Assembly: GCA_963978905.1 (NCBI GenBank)
Contig: OZ022259.1
Location: 2,480,001 to 2,544,000, forward strand
Direction: 5' to 3'
Length of the DNA stretch: 64,000 bases
Origin: Trichostrongylus colubriformis
Taxonomy: Eukaryota > Nematoda > Chromadorea > Rhabditida > Trichostrongylidae
Shown here: positions 13,501 through 23,222 of the stretch, piece after piece
How the letters are laid out: each line of letters starts with the position of its first letter
Numbering within the stretch: the stretch's first letter is position 1
Program-made: the position numbers and the translations under genes
The notes under the pieces: generated by a model
Told to the model about the DNA's origin: nothing
Databases searched by the model: none
Seen by the model: the letters and a program-made list of their open reading frames with translations, nothing else

Positions 13501-16500
13501 TTTTTGTGTCTTTTTTCCTGTTTGTTTTTCAATCTTCGCTTCTGTTTTATTGCGCCATTGCTGTTAGTTCAGTACGTTTGCGTTAGTCGCGCTTTAGCTT
13601 GACTATGCATGCGTGTTCGCGCTATACAAAGGCATTTGTCGTGCGCGGCCACCAAACTCACATGGCGTGTGATCCTGTTGGGCAGACATGACGCACAGCT
13701 GAGGTAGGTCACACTATTCATCTACTGGTTCGATTTCTTCAATATTACAGAAATCGTTCACGAAAAAATTAGCTTCTTTGTTACCCTTACATTTACGTTA
13801 TATTTGCCTGTGTGTGATGTGATCCGCCTAAGAAACCACCACGATTTTGGCTGAGTGGGCGGGGGCTCCGAGTAAAGCCCCGCCCCGTTGTCCGCCGTGG
13901 TTGGGAACGGAGAGTGGGACGGTTTACGTGACTTCCTGTCTCTACAATGCGTCTCCGACAGCGGCGAACGACGGGATGGGCCTTGCTCGGAGGCCTTGCC
14001 CACTCAGTCAAGATTCAGTGATACTGTATTTTTCGCGTCAAAGCTTGCGTGGAGCCCACATCACGCAAATACAACGTAAATATATGGGTAACACAAAAAC
14101 TTTCTTTCGTGGAGGATTCCTTTAATCATTGGCTCACAAGTAGCAAAGTATATTCTCAGGTGAATTCTATAAGTAAGGCGTTTCTGGATAAGTATGGAGT
14201 CTCCATAGAACCTGAAACATATCTTCGACTTCCGTGGGATAAATACATCTTGAAATTTTTCTCAGGACAAATCGAAGTCGATGTGAAAGGGGTAGTGCTT
14301 TTCCATGTCATGCCGCTCGTCAGGATCACGCTCACATAAACTTTTCCAGAATGTGAGCTTGAACACGAAAAACCCGATGGTGAATGACAAGCTTCTGAAG
14401 AAGTCGCTCAATGACGCACTTGAAGCCCCTATAGATAGCGGTAAGTACAGTCTGAAATTAACAGTTTTGAAATGGCAGACACTGACTATCTTGAGTGCGA
14501 TCATTGCGTCTCCATCGTAAAAAAAAACTAGGGAGTGTGCATCAGGGAAGGAATTTCGCGTTGCGGCGTCCGACGCTCTGCGCGATGGGCGCGAGCTATA
14601 CACGCCATAATGGCTCGCCTTGGAACAAAGAGGGTGCCTATGTCTTATTCTAGGCTTAATAGCTTCGGGACTCAACTCAAACGGCAAAATTCTCGTTGCG
14701 AGCCGAACGAGACTGCGCTAATTTTCTGTCCTAATGGCACATACCAAAAGAAATGGGGTAGGCTCAAGTTACTGATTAAATTGTCGACAATAAACTTGGA
14801 ATTTCCGCGTTCATTGTCTCGGTTCTCGAAACCAGAACAGAAAAGTGTTGTGATTGGAGAACGCGAAAGAGTGTGTAGAAATTCCTAAGGCTGTGCTTGT
14901 TGATTTGTTGAAAGCAATATTCTTGTAGCGATGTAGCTGTTGAATGCCATTTCCAGATACGGACTCTTCGTTTTAATTTCCAGATACGGACTCCTCGTTT
15001 TACAGTTCTGATGACGAAGTTGTTGATGACAGTGTGAGTTTCTACCGATTTTGCATGTGTGATCACTCAACCCCTTTCCTCACAAAAATTTACGGTTTAT
15101 TTTTGCGCACAGCTTCGTATTTCTCTATAAGTAGTTGACTCCTTTCTTAATTCATTTCAAAAGCAGGTATTGTCATGTGGTTTCTTGAAAAGTGTTTTTA
15201 AGCTAAGCAGGCGTCTACCTAATCTACCACCAAGACCTTCCGTCAATACTACAGGTCCGTCAATTTTCTTGACCTTCTGCTTTATGCAATAGTAGTTCTA
15301 GCAGTCCTAAGCGATTTCTTAGTTACCATCTCTGATGTAGAGTTGAAAAAAGATGTGTGTGAAGAATGTGGGGAGTCCGAAGTATAAGAAGATAGCAGGA
15401 AAGTTACACCACATTTTGCTACAATCATTTTAACAAAATGAACATAGGAAAGCGAGGATTAGAGCTCATTACAATGTGCAGCTCCGGAAGCAGATGTCCT
15501 ACTGGGATGCACGCAGGGAGGATGGGCTGTGCCATCATGTCAGAAAATTCACGTCGTGGCGTCTGGCAAGCGACGCGATCCAAGCGAACGGGAGCGCCGA
15601 ATGCTGTATGTCCTAGAGCAAATGCAGTGTTGTACGTCTTAGTGGCTCGGGACCCATCTGCATACGTCACACCTAGCTCGCACTTATCGGGTCCACTTGC
15701 GGCCACGTGATTTTCTGATCTAATGAGACACCAGGGAAGGATAACTATGGGGATCGGGATTTTTTCCTTACTCTACCCGGAGTAACAAGAGCTTAGACAA
15801 GTCATTGCGTCAGTTTTTAAAATTTTTAGTTTATGTAGATCACTGTAAAAGCATGCCATGTGCTGGTCGTGGATCTGCGAGGCCTTTCGATCGCTTCTCA
15901 AAGGTATGTGCAGCCTTAACTTTGCTACTTAAGTATACTTTTACTGCATTGCTATATCAGTACATTTTTTTAGTCTTTTTTGTCTCCTTTAAGGCCTTTA
16001 GGGTAATATTTGAAGATTTTTCAGGTTTCTCGTTCTTTCCATGGAAGTTCCAAGGCGTCATGTTCTGGTGATACTCCTGACAGCTGTAGTGACCTGGCGG
16101 GAGCTGGTTTAACCAACGTTGAGCCGGTAATTACTGCGATACCTATTTATATCGCTTTTTCGCGGCTTTCCTAAAGCGCTTTCGCCTGTCTCAGAGCGAT
16201 CTTCATGTGGTTGTGACGAGAGGAAGCGGAGGAAGGTATGCATATATGAGTGAACGGACTTCAATTGCTTCACCTTCTACCTCGAAGGAAAGCAGTAGTT
16301 CCAAGTCAACCTTCACATCGACCGAACCCACAAGTGTTGAACTTCCATCCGCAAGTAGGATTTCCGTATCGTCCAGAATGGCGCAGGTTTGTACAATGGA
16401 TTTTCGATATGCAGCGTTTGTTCGGAGGAATACTTTTTCATTGCCTATCATGGTGATGCACGGTCAGCGAGTACATATACTTGTTCTGGATTATTTCAAT

Positions 16501-16618
16501 TAGTTTTCAGAGGTTATCATTCGATCGTAGGCTTCACCAGAAAACCCTTGCCTCGGTTGGAGATTTCTTTCAACGAAAGAATGCTGGAGAGGTTCCCAAG
16601 GTGAAATTCTACATTTGA
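7521..16618 (+). CDS. Multi-LOTUS (OST-HTH) domain protein, germ-granule type
   Basis: Fifteen exons close in frame to about 563 aa: 7521-7642, 9599-9727, 10417-10567, 10637-10693, 12381-12428, 12591-12770, 12861-13037, 14160-14291, 14350-14440, 14984-15033, 15167-15254, 15839-15903, 16025-16126, 16195-16386, 16511-16618. An optional 33-nt exon at 12510-12542 would also keep frame. Residues about 15-84 (ending SVDDLLSQSPNIV) and about 172-247 (GTSSTREMIDAFL, GTGRRLYVL) fit the LOTUS winged-helix pattern. A third, weaker copy lies at about 255-332. A basic patch (GKKKRKHAK) follows domain 1, and the C-terminal half is serine-rich and probably disordered. LOTUS domains are known to bind Vasa-type helicases or RNA. 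This layout resembles C. elegans MIP-1/MIP-2, and less so LOTR-1, as no Tudor domain is seen. The start follows a 'gtgtttag' acceptor. The domain call is firm; orthology is inferred. Confidence 0.75.
8193..8644. repeat. Foldback element inside LOTUS gene intron 1
   Basis: The left arm (8193 on, 'ccagtcggatcgcccagc', 'tccttcttaggaaagcccgg', 'gaaatttcattttttct') pairs with the right arm (8560-8644, 'agaaaaatgaaatcggg', 'ctaagaaggaga', 'ttggcgattcgactgg'). No transposase frame is present, so this looks like a non-autonomous element. Confidence 0.7.
13756..14100. repeat. Foldback element just upstream of LOTUS gene exon 8
   Basis: The arms at 13771-13910 and about 13950-14095 are inverted copies: 'acatttacgttatatttgc' against 'caaatacaacgtaaatat', and 'ctgagtgggcgggggctccg' against 'cggaggccttgcccactcag'. 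It ends about 60 nt before the 3' splice site at 14159. Confidence 0.7.
14555..14745. repeat. Foldback element family F, copy 1
   Basis: The right end 'attttctgtcctaatggcac' recurs at 38050-38072 and 45816-45836. The interior is GC-rich with CGACGC-type motifs. It lies in a LOTUS gene intron. Confidence 0.5.
14951..15004 (+). repeat. 27-nt tandem duplication of a 3' splice site
   Basis: The unit beginning 'ttccagatacggactc' occurs at 14951-14977 and again at 14978-15004 with one clear C/T change in the shared core. Each copy carries its own AG acceptor. Only use of the second (exon start 14984) keeps the LOTUS protein open; the first leads into TAA within seven codons. Confidence 0.8.
15529..15731. 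repeat. Foldback element family F, copy 2
   Basis: The ends 'gtgccatcatgtcagaaaat' and 'attttctgatctaatgagac' are inverted relatives. It lies in the LOTUS gene intron before exon 15839-15903. Confidence 0.6.
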
Positions 16619-16651
16619 ATATTAGTATAAACAGTGGTTTTGAATACAGTC

Positions 16652-16657
16652 AATAAA
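16652..16657 (+). terminator. Poly(A) signal AATAAA of the LOTUS gene
   Basis: A canonical AATAAA lies 34 nt after the TGA at 16616-16618, consistent with the short 3' UTRs of nematode genes. Confidence 0.7.
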
Positions 16658-18486
16658 AGTGCTTTCGATACATTCGAGTGACATTTGGAAAATAAAATGT
16701 TTTAAGCCTTCCCTCGCTTCTCGTGTTGCTTTTCCCGTCGGTAATTCCACTCTTGAAAGGCGTTTTGCTTTAGGTAAGTCTTATTATTGCTATCATGTTA
16801 GGAAGCCTTTACTAGTATAGGGCTGATTGAGTGATATATTTCATCGTTAGCGTGGATGTATTCTCCTTCCCTCTATTGTTAACGAAAAGCTGGCATACGG
16901 CCAGGATATCATGTCCCCGAAGTTAGAGATTTAATGCACCGACAGGGTTTTGATGAGTGTGATTGCGATTACGAGACGACGTGATTGCAGACGCAACCGA
17001 GGAATTGCGACTCATTCGCGAGTTTGCGCTTTGGTTGTGTAAAAGTAGTTGTCGCGAGTAGTCATTATAGCTGTTTGTTTGCCATTAGGATGGCCAACTT
17101 ACATCCTGAAGCAAGTTGAAGGGCATCGATAGGGATAGCTGGTCGATTGCTGAATATGGGGGTGGAGGTCTGAGTTGTGCCGCATTCGAAGTGCGTAGGC
17201 CAACCCGTGGCCGCTATCCTGGTGCCGCAATCTCAGCCAGCTGCACCACCGCTCTCCGGGTGCCGCAATCTCAGCCAGCTGCACCACGGCAAAGTTATGT
17301 CAACAGTTTAGGTCGCGCTTTCCAACGCAAGCTGCGCTTCAGATCGTAGCTTTGGATCTTACGTGCACAGTTACAGTGCATGTGTCCTCCCTGGTTAGCG
17401 TTAATGGTGCTTTCAAATGTGATTGCCGTAGTTTTTATCAGGTCATCAATCGAAGCAAGCTCAAGAAGACGTTGAATGCGCCCACCCTTATTACAATGTT
17501 CATTGCATTTCGAAAAGTGGTGATGCTCGCATGTGGGCTGCAAAAAAGGGGTGAGTGTCAATGTTACGAGTGTACTTTTTTCGAATTATGCTTTGTCAAG
17601 TATAGTGAGTAGGGTGGTATGAGATTTGTACCCTGCTTCTCACAGAAAGTTTTGCTGTGTAATCAAACCTATAGCTGAGGGCAAGGCAAGGCTCACAGCT
17701 ATGTGCAAATAGACTCAAAAACACCGTAAGGGGTGATTTTGGCTCATTTTGTAATGTAAAAGTAGAGGTGCTAAGTAGTGAAAATAAAGAGAGCACGAAA
17801 TGGTCGGTCAGAAGTCCGAGCAAGAGGGCCCTCTCTTTTCAACGACAGAAAACATCTCACTCACAGAATTGCGTGATGCATACCGCAAATGCATCTAAGC
17901 CAGCGCCATTAACGATGCGTCGTTCTCCACATATATTTGACCTTCTGAGGATACCACCTGAAGGAGAGCGCAGCAATATTTGCGGCTGGCTGGCTTAGCC
18001 CCTCACCGTCTGCATCACTCCACGGCGCGTGATATGAGAGGAGGCTAACGTATTTTTAGGATTTTTGACCGTTCCATTCCGCTCTTTCTTGCTACTGAAC
18101 GGCTTTAAACTCATTATTTCATTGATTGAGTACGTGTCATCCCAAATCTGATTTCCCTCATTACCTCTAGTAGTGCCTTTACCCAAAGAAGCAGCACTAA
18201 CATCCGAGTTTTCCCAGTTTATGCAGTACATGAATTACGATTTCAGGTTGACTGTTAAAAAGGATTCGGCCCCAAATGAAAGATTGATCTGGTGATCATT
18301 TTTCTATCCTTCCGGGCGTGTCACATACCACATACCAGAATGATGCCGTCCAAATGATACTCATTCTTCAATGATAATTAGGACGTACGCCGAGTTTTTG
18401 ATGTGAACTCTCGTCAAATGTGAACTGATAGAGTTTTGAATTTGTCTGTAAATTGTGTAGTAAGTGCGTGCTAAGTAGTTGGTTTT

Positions 18487-18606
18487 GTATGAAGTTTAAT
18501 AGAAGTATAAGTTTAATAGAAATACTAATATTCATGGTGTTATTTGTATATGAGTTTAATAGAAATATAAGTTTAATAGAAATATAAATATTCATGGTGT
18601 TATTGT
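18487..18606 (+). repeat. 60-bp tandem duplication, AT-rich
   Basis: Two consecutive 60-nt units share 'gagtttaatagaa' type starts and end in 'attcatggtgttatt'. Each unit itself contains two 'gtttaatagaa' half-repeats. Confidence 0.85.
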
Positions 18607-18883
18607 CTTGTTAAACTCTCTTGCTTGAGCGTTGCACAGGATATCTGCACAGCATCACTAACGACGTTTATGGATATTGAGAGCGCGGTCGCGAAGCGCT
18701 TATATTGAGAGACTTGCGTATAGCACCCGCGCTGCTACCATCATTTGAGCGCTTGTTTAATTTCAGACACGTCCTCTCAGTTGCTATGGCACTGAAAGAC
18801 AGTGATAGGGGTGATGAAAGTGATAAGGAATCGATGAAAGAAGTCATTCACTTAAAAACTCTAGGGGCCTAGGAGGCCTTTCT

Positions 18884-18899
18884 GCGGCGAATTCGCCGC
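18884..18899. repeat. 16-bp perfect palindrome
   Basis: gcggcgaattcgccgc is its own reverse complement, and the symmetry extends imperfectly on both sides into 'ggccttt' and 'aaagga' sequence. It lies about 100 nt upstream of a TATA-like 'aataaaagg' motif (about 18999). No gene follows that I can support. Confidence 0.6.
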
Positions 18900-19665
18900 G
18901 AAAGGAGCGCCTCTGAGATGTTGCAGAGACGGCCTTTTTAGCTCCAGCCGCCTTTCTTGGCTCGGTCCGCCTCCTAGCGACTCATTGGCTGGGGTGGGAA
19001 TAAAAGGTATCGCGGCCTGCTCTCTCAGTTTTAGCTTGAAGCTCATTCAAAAAAAAAGATGCTTTCTCATTTCCAGCCATCACTTCGTGTTTACGACATG
19101 AAAACACGTCAGTGGAAAACACGTCCGGTCTACCCGCCTCTTCAGGGGAAGGCTTCACATCGAGGATCAACGGTGGGGAGGAATCCTATTTCTCGGGGTC
19201 TTTGGCCATTTCCATCCGTTTTTTTCTTCACTGTACTATTACTAGACATCTCGACTTTCATACTCACTAGTTTTTTCACTCTTCGTCCGAATTTCCTCTA
19301 TCACTGCCTTTAAGTCTAGTTGTGGTCGCTCTACTCAGGCGTTCATTGATAGGCATTTGGAAGTCTTCCTTCTTTCATCCCTCTGAACCATAAACAGTTA
19401 ACGGCTTTTCTAGGGTTGCTCTCGATTGCCAACAGAGAGTGGACACGGAGCAAGACCGCTCGCCGTTCACTGGACCGCTCGGTCCTTGTGGCATTAATGT
19501 GTGGTGTTCTCTTAAGGAACTACTCAAATTATCAAAGACAATGATGTTCTGCATTCATAGAAATGTTAGGATTTCGAATTCGGAATGATGTTATTAGGAT
19601 GATGGAACTTATATGATGCTCTTAGCATTGAACAGATTCCATTGGCTTGTAACGGATGTGCATGG

Positions 19666-19850
19666 TCAAAATGAAAGTAATGATTCATACGGTTTAGAGT
19701 TCTTTCTTCTGCAAATTACACGCACTGGTTCACAGTATTCTTTCGTATCGGCTCTCCATGGCTTTATTTGATCATGCAATGTAGGGTCGACGCATTGGCC
19801 TTCAACATTCCCCATATTCATGTAAAATTGGGCTGCTACTGTAATCGGAG
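19666..19850 (-). CDS. Possible terminal exon, unrecognised protein
   Basis: On the minus strand an acceptor ('ccgattacag') is followed by an open frame of about 60 codons to TGA at 19666. It has three cysteines and ends PYESLLSF. Part of it reads EGQCVDPTLHD and YCEPVRVICRRK. Codon use and the splice-like start look coding, but I do not recognise the family. The phase does not join the possible exon at 20318-20359, so the model is incomplete. It could also be chance or a gene relic. Confidence 0.3.
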
Positions 19851-20317
19851 GGGGGTGGGGACATTCCCTGTGCTCAAAAGCCCAGGTAAACATACACAGT
19901 ACAGGGTACAAACTGAGTATAGAAATATCAGGTGAGGGATAACAATGCGACAATAAGACCAAGATTAGATCCAATACGTTCTTTATTGGTTCTAAATCTC
20001 GAAGGAACGAAACGATCCCCATTTTTGTCGTCGATTATATTGTGTCGACCGAATCCAGCGGTCAAGCAGTTGAGTTGACGTTTCGCGCTTGCGAGCTGAA
20101 TTTTTTACATTATGCATTTAAATTATTGGCGGTTGTTGCTTCATACAGTTTCACAGAGGTTCTGTGTGTTATTCCATTGCTTTTCATGGTATCGATGAGT
20201 CGCCAGTAGCCAACAGTGTCCGTGAATGTGAGGAAGACTCGGTGCTAGGCTAGTTGGGAGGCAGTGGAGGGGGGCACTCATTGTTGTCGCTCTCGCGAAC
20301 CTACTCTGATACCGTTT

Positions 20318-20359
20318 CACAATAATCGGTTTAGGCCCTATTGAACTATCACTACCCTG
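20318..20359 (-). CDS. Possible internal exon, unrecognised
   Basis: On the minus strand a strong acceptor (T-rich tract then 'ttttttcag') precedes an open stretch reading GSDSSIGPKPIIVKR and a plausible GTATCA donor. It lies upstream of the possible exon at 19666-19850 on the same strand. It is too short to name. Confidence 0.25.
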
Positions 20360-20429
20360 AAAAAAATAAATAATTGAAAATAATTTTAAAAAATTTAAGT
20401 ATAAATAATTTTCGCTGAAACTTGGCCTA

Positions 20430-21050
20430 TACGGGTTTTTTGAGGTAGAGATCACGAATATGACATCCTAGCCAACTTTTTTCTACGTCAACCCCAATTG
20501 CAATTGCATCAGGTTGGTGCAAAAACTCCTCGTCAATGTCGTCGAACATTGTCATTCGAGGGTTTTCAGAGTGCTGATCACGAAAATGACATTAATTTTT
20601 GGCGCAGAGGCCGTTCGGCTTAAAATGACGCCGGTATTTTTCATTTTCATTGAATTGTTACCGATGCACGTGGGTCGTCATTTTCGTCATCTTTCCGCTG
20701 TCGTCTTTCACCTTAACTATTCTGAAATCATAAATTCGCGCACTCAAGCCTATATTTTCGCCAAAGCCTTGGTGGAGAAGGAAAGGTTCCTTTTCTTCTT
20801 GAGGCCTAGGCAAAAGTTGCTGAGCAGTGTGGTGGCCCTATTATTAGCACCGTGCAGTGGCACTGAACGATGTGAGCACCTCAAACTGATGCCATATTTG
20901 TGATCAGCTCTCAGAGAACCCTTTTTTCGCCAGGTTTCAGCGATTATGGTGGAAATAAGTTGCTGCTCCAACTTGGTGCAGTTGCACCAAAGTGGCGCCA
21001 ACATCAAAAGCGGATGTCATATTCGTGGTCAGCACCCTTAACAACTCCTG
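20430..21050. repeat. Large imperfect inverted repeat
   Basis: 'gatcacgaatatgacatcc' near 20450 pairs with 'ggatgtcatattcgtggtc' near 21012, and further inner blocks ('gctgatcacgaaaatgac', 'ggttggtgcaaaa') have inverted partners. No transposase is seen. Confidence 0.5.
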
Positions 21051-21509
21051 CGGCAGATGTTTCAGCGGAAATTTAATTTTTGACCTAAGTCGGTGTCTGG
21101 GGATATTGATAGTTGAGTATTACTTAACAATAAGCCCCACATAGGGGGTAGGGTTCTCCCCAAATTAAGGCTAAGGCTTAAAGTTTAGGGGAAAACAGCG
21201 CTGGACGCCGAACAGAATGTGTTGGCCCCTCACTACATTACAGCGAAGCCTCTACTGTCTTGAATCTCTTTTCGTTGTGGCATTGAGCTTTATTGGGTCG
21301 TAAGTGTTATAGCTGGACATTTTCGTTTTGTTTCCGAATCGTGGCGAATCGGATTGCGTGTCTGACGCTTTCATATTTTACGTGAGTACCTTCCTATATG
21401 GTTAGATAAAAGACGAACCGATTTAGGTACTCGTGGCAGTTATTGTGAGGCTGTTCTCCGCATAGATCAACGGTGTTTCCACACTTCCATTTTCTGATTC
21501 GAAGTAGGG

Positions 21510-22906
21510 ATGAGTGAAGGAGGCGATGCAAAGTCTTCTGGAATACCGATAGCAGAACTTGGAGTCGAACAAATAAGCGCATTGCAGCGGCAGGTCGATC
21601 AAGAACTGACTTTCTTCCAGGAGTCCGCTAATCAGCTGAAGGTTTGTCAAGCGTTCAAGTGGATACTTTTGTATGTTTTTGCAACATTATTTTCGCATGA
21701 CAGGATGGTCATCGTGATATTTAGGCACTCATTTTGAAAAATGATCAAAGCATTTCATCCATGGAGGTGTTGAAGACTGCAGAACCCGGACACATAGCCC
21801 TTATTCCGCTATCTGAATCGGTGCGTTTTTCTGATTATCTTCTTGCGCAATAAAGATTAAATTTTTCCGTCAGCATGGCTTTACGCCTGATCTCAGTCTT
21901 TGCGATTTTGCGATACTAGTGTATTCTGTTCTATAATAATATTTTGCGATGCTGTGACTTCGCATGTGTGGCAACTTCGCAAAATATGGCAGATTCGCGA
22001 AGTCTGACATCGGTCCCGCAGCTTTCTTAACTTGTGGCCGTGGCAGATACTCTTATGAGATGGTGTTTTATTTATTTTCTGGATTATTGGTGGCAAATGC
22101 TCTCACGAGATGATGTTTTGTACATTTCTTGGGTTAATGTGTTGGTTCGAGGTTACATTCTTGTAGATGGAAGTGTTTAATGAGTATGAGAGAAGCTCTT
22201 GGACTGCTGAAGTATTGTTAGAACTTGGCTGATTGTCTCCTGATCCCTCTGCCGTGCTCCACGCGATCGTGAGAGTGAGATATTCTGCGTAAGTTCGAGC
22301 TGTAGGATCCGCTCCGGTGTTGGTGGAACTACTCTCAAAGATCCAAAGACTCTCTAGCGTCACCCAGCACTGCACTGAAGAGGAGTGCTCACAACGCTTA
22401 TGTTTCAGTTATCGCTCTAGGTTCTACGAGTAATTTACAAAGCCATTAGCGATCAGATAACTTCAATAGCTTTGCTTTTTTGCGCAGTTGCAAGAACATT
22501 TTTCGAATTAGTTGATTATTAACATTCAGAGAAACTATGTTGCGTGTGTTGCAGATGTATATACGCGCTGAACTAGATGATCCAAACCGTATGCTCGTCG
22601 AGATGGGAACTGGATATTTCGCAGAGGTCAGTCGTGAGAAAGCACGCGACTTCTTCGAACGTAAGAAGAAATACATCACGAAACAGGTACAGGCTTAGTT
22701 CCAATGATGTTCTTTGTTTGTTTGAGTCCGGCGATTAGAAACTTTAAGAAGATATTTTTGAATCCCAAATCCAATCTGAACATGCCATTCAGGTGGAAAC
22801 GATAGAGAAAATTATTCTTGATAAGAAACGTACGCGAAATATCATATCCGAGACATTACAAGCAAAGATCCAGGCTCAACTTGCACAAATGCCAGTACCG
22901 AAGTGA
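21510..22906 (+). CDS. pfd-5: Prefoldin subunit 5
   Basis: Four exons (21510-21641, 21725-21820, 22555-22686, 22793-22906) encode 157 aa, close to the usual 150-160. The N-terminal helix carries the subunit 5 signature ALQRQVDQELTFFQESANQL. The centre (MYIRAELDDPNRMLVEMGTG) is the strand region that follows the first coiled coil. The end (EKARDFFERKKKYI, then KIILDKKRTRNI) forms the second coiled coil. Prefoldin is the hexameric cytosolic chaperone that passes unfolded actin and tubulin to the CCT chaperonin; subunit 5 is an alpha-type subunit. All junctions are phase 0. It is followed 316 nt downstream by exos-9 on the same strand, suggesting one operon. Identity is firm. Confidence 0.9.
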
Positions 22907-23222
22907 TCTTTGTGGTATGAAGCCCTTTGCCATCCGTTAAGCTTACTTTGACCTCGAATGATATCTTTTGCATGTTTGTAGTTGCCAAGTTCTCGGTTTC
23001 TCTTTCGATTTTTTCGAACCATCTCTTTGTCTCATTTCCTGGAGCGTTCTTCTTTGCAAATGCCTTGCTTCTTGTTTTGTTTCAGTTTTTTTTGTTGAAT
23101 TTAATAAATTTTTCATCGCACGCCTTTTGTAGATTGAATAGTGTTTTTCACCTTGGTATCTGATAGTGTAAATTTTTCATAGCGGAGCATTAAATGACAT
23201 CCTTAATGCCGACGTAGTCTAG
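22907..23222 (+). promoter_or_regulatory. Intercistronic region with poly(A) signal and trans-splice acceptors
   Basis: After the pfd-5 stop comes a U-rich stretch, AATAAA at 23103-23108, a TTTTTCATAG acceptor-like site ending at 23182, and a second AG directly before the exos-9 ATG at 23223. The gap of about 75 nt between poly(A) signal and acceptor fits SL2-type operon processing known from C. elegans. Use of SL2 here is inferred. Confidence 0.6.

Larger units (their letters stand above)
16658..21509. other. Intergenic DNA between LOTUS gene and pfd-5
   Basis: No convincing complete gene. It contains a duplicated 60-bp unit (18487-18606), a GC-rich palindromic patch (about 18865-18910), inverted repeats at about 20430-21050 and two possible coding exons on the minus strand (listed separately). 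The stretch 16658-18480 shows nothing I can identify. Confidence 0.5.

Noticed and set aside
15341..15381. Possible extra exon of the LOTUS gene
   Set aside because: The neighbouring exons (15167-15254 and 15839-15903) join directly in phase and including it would shift the frame.
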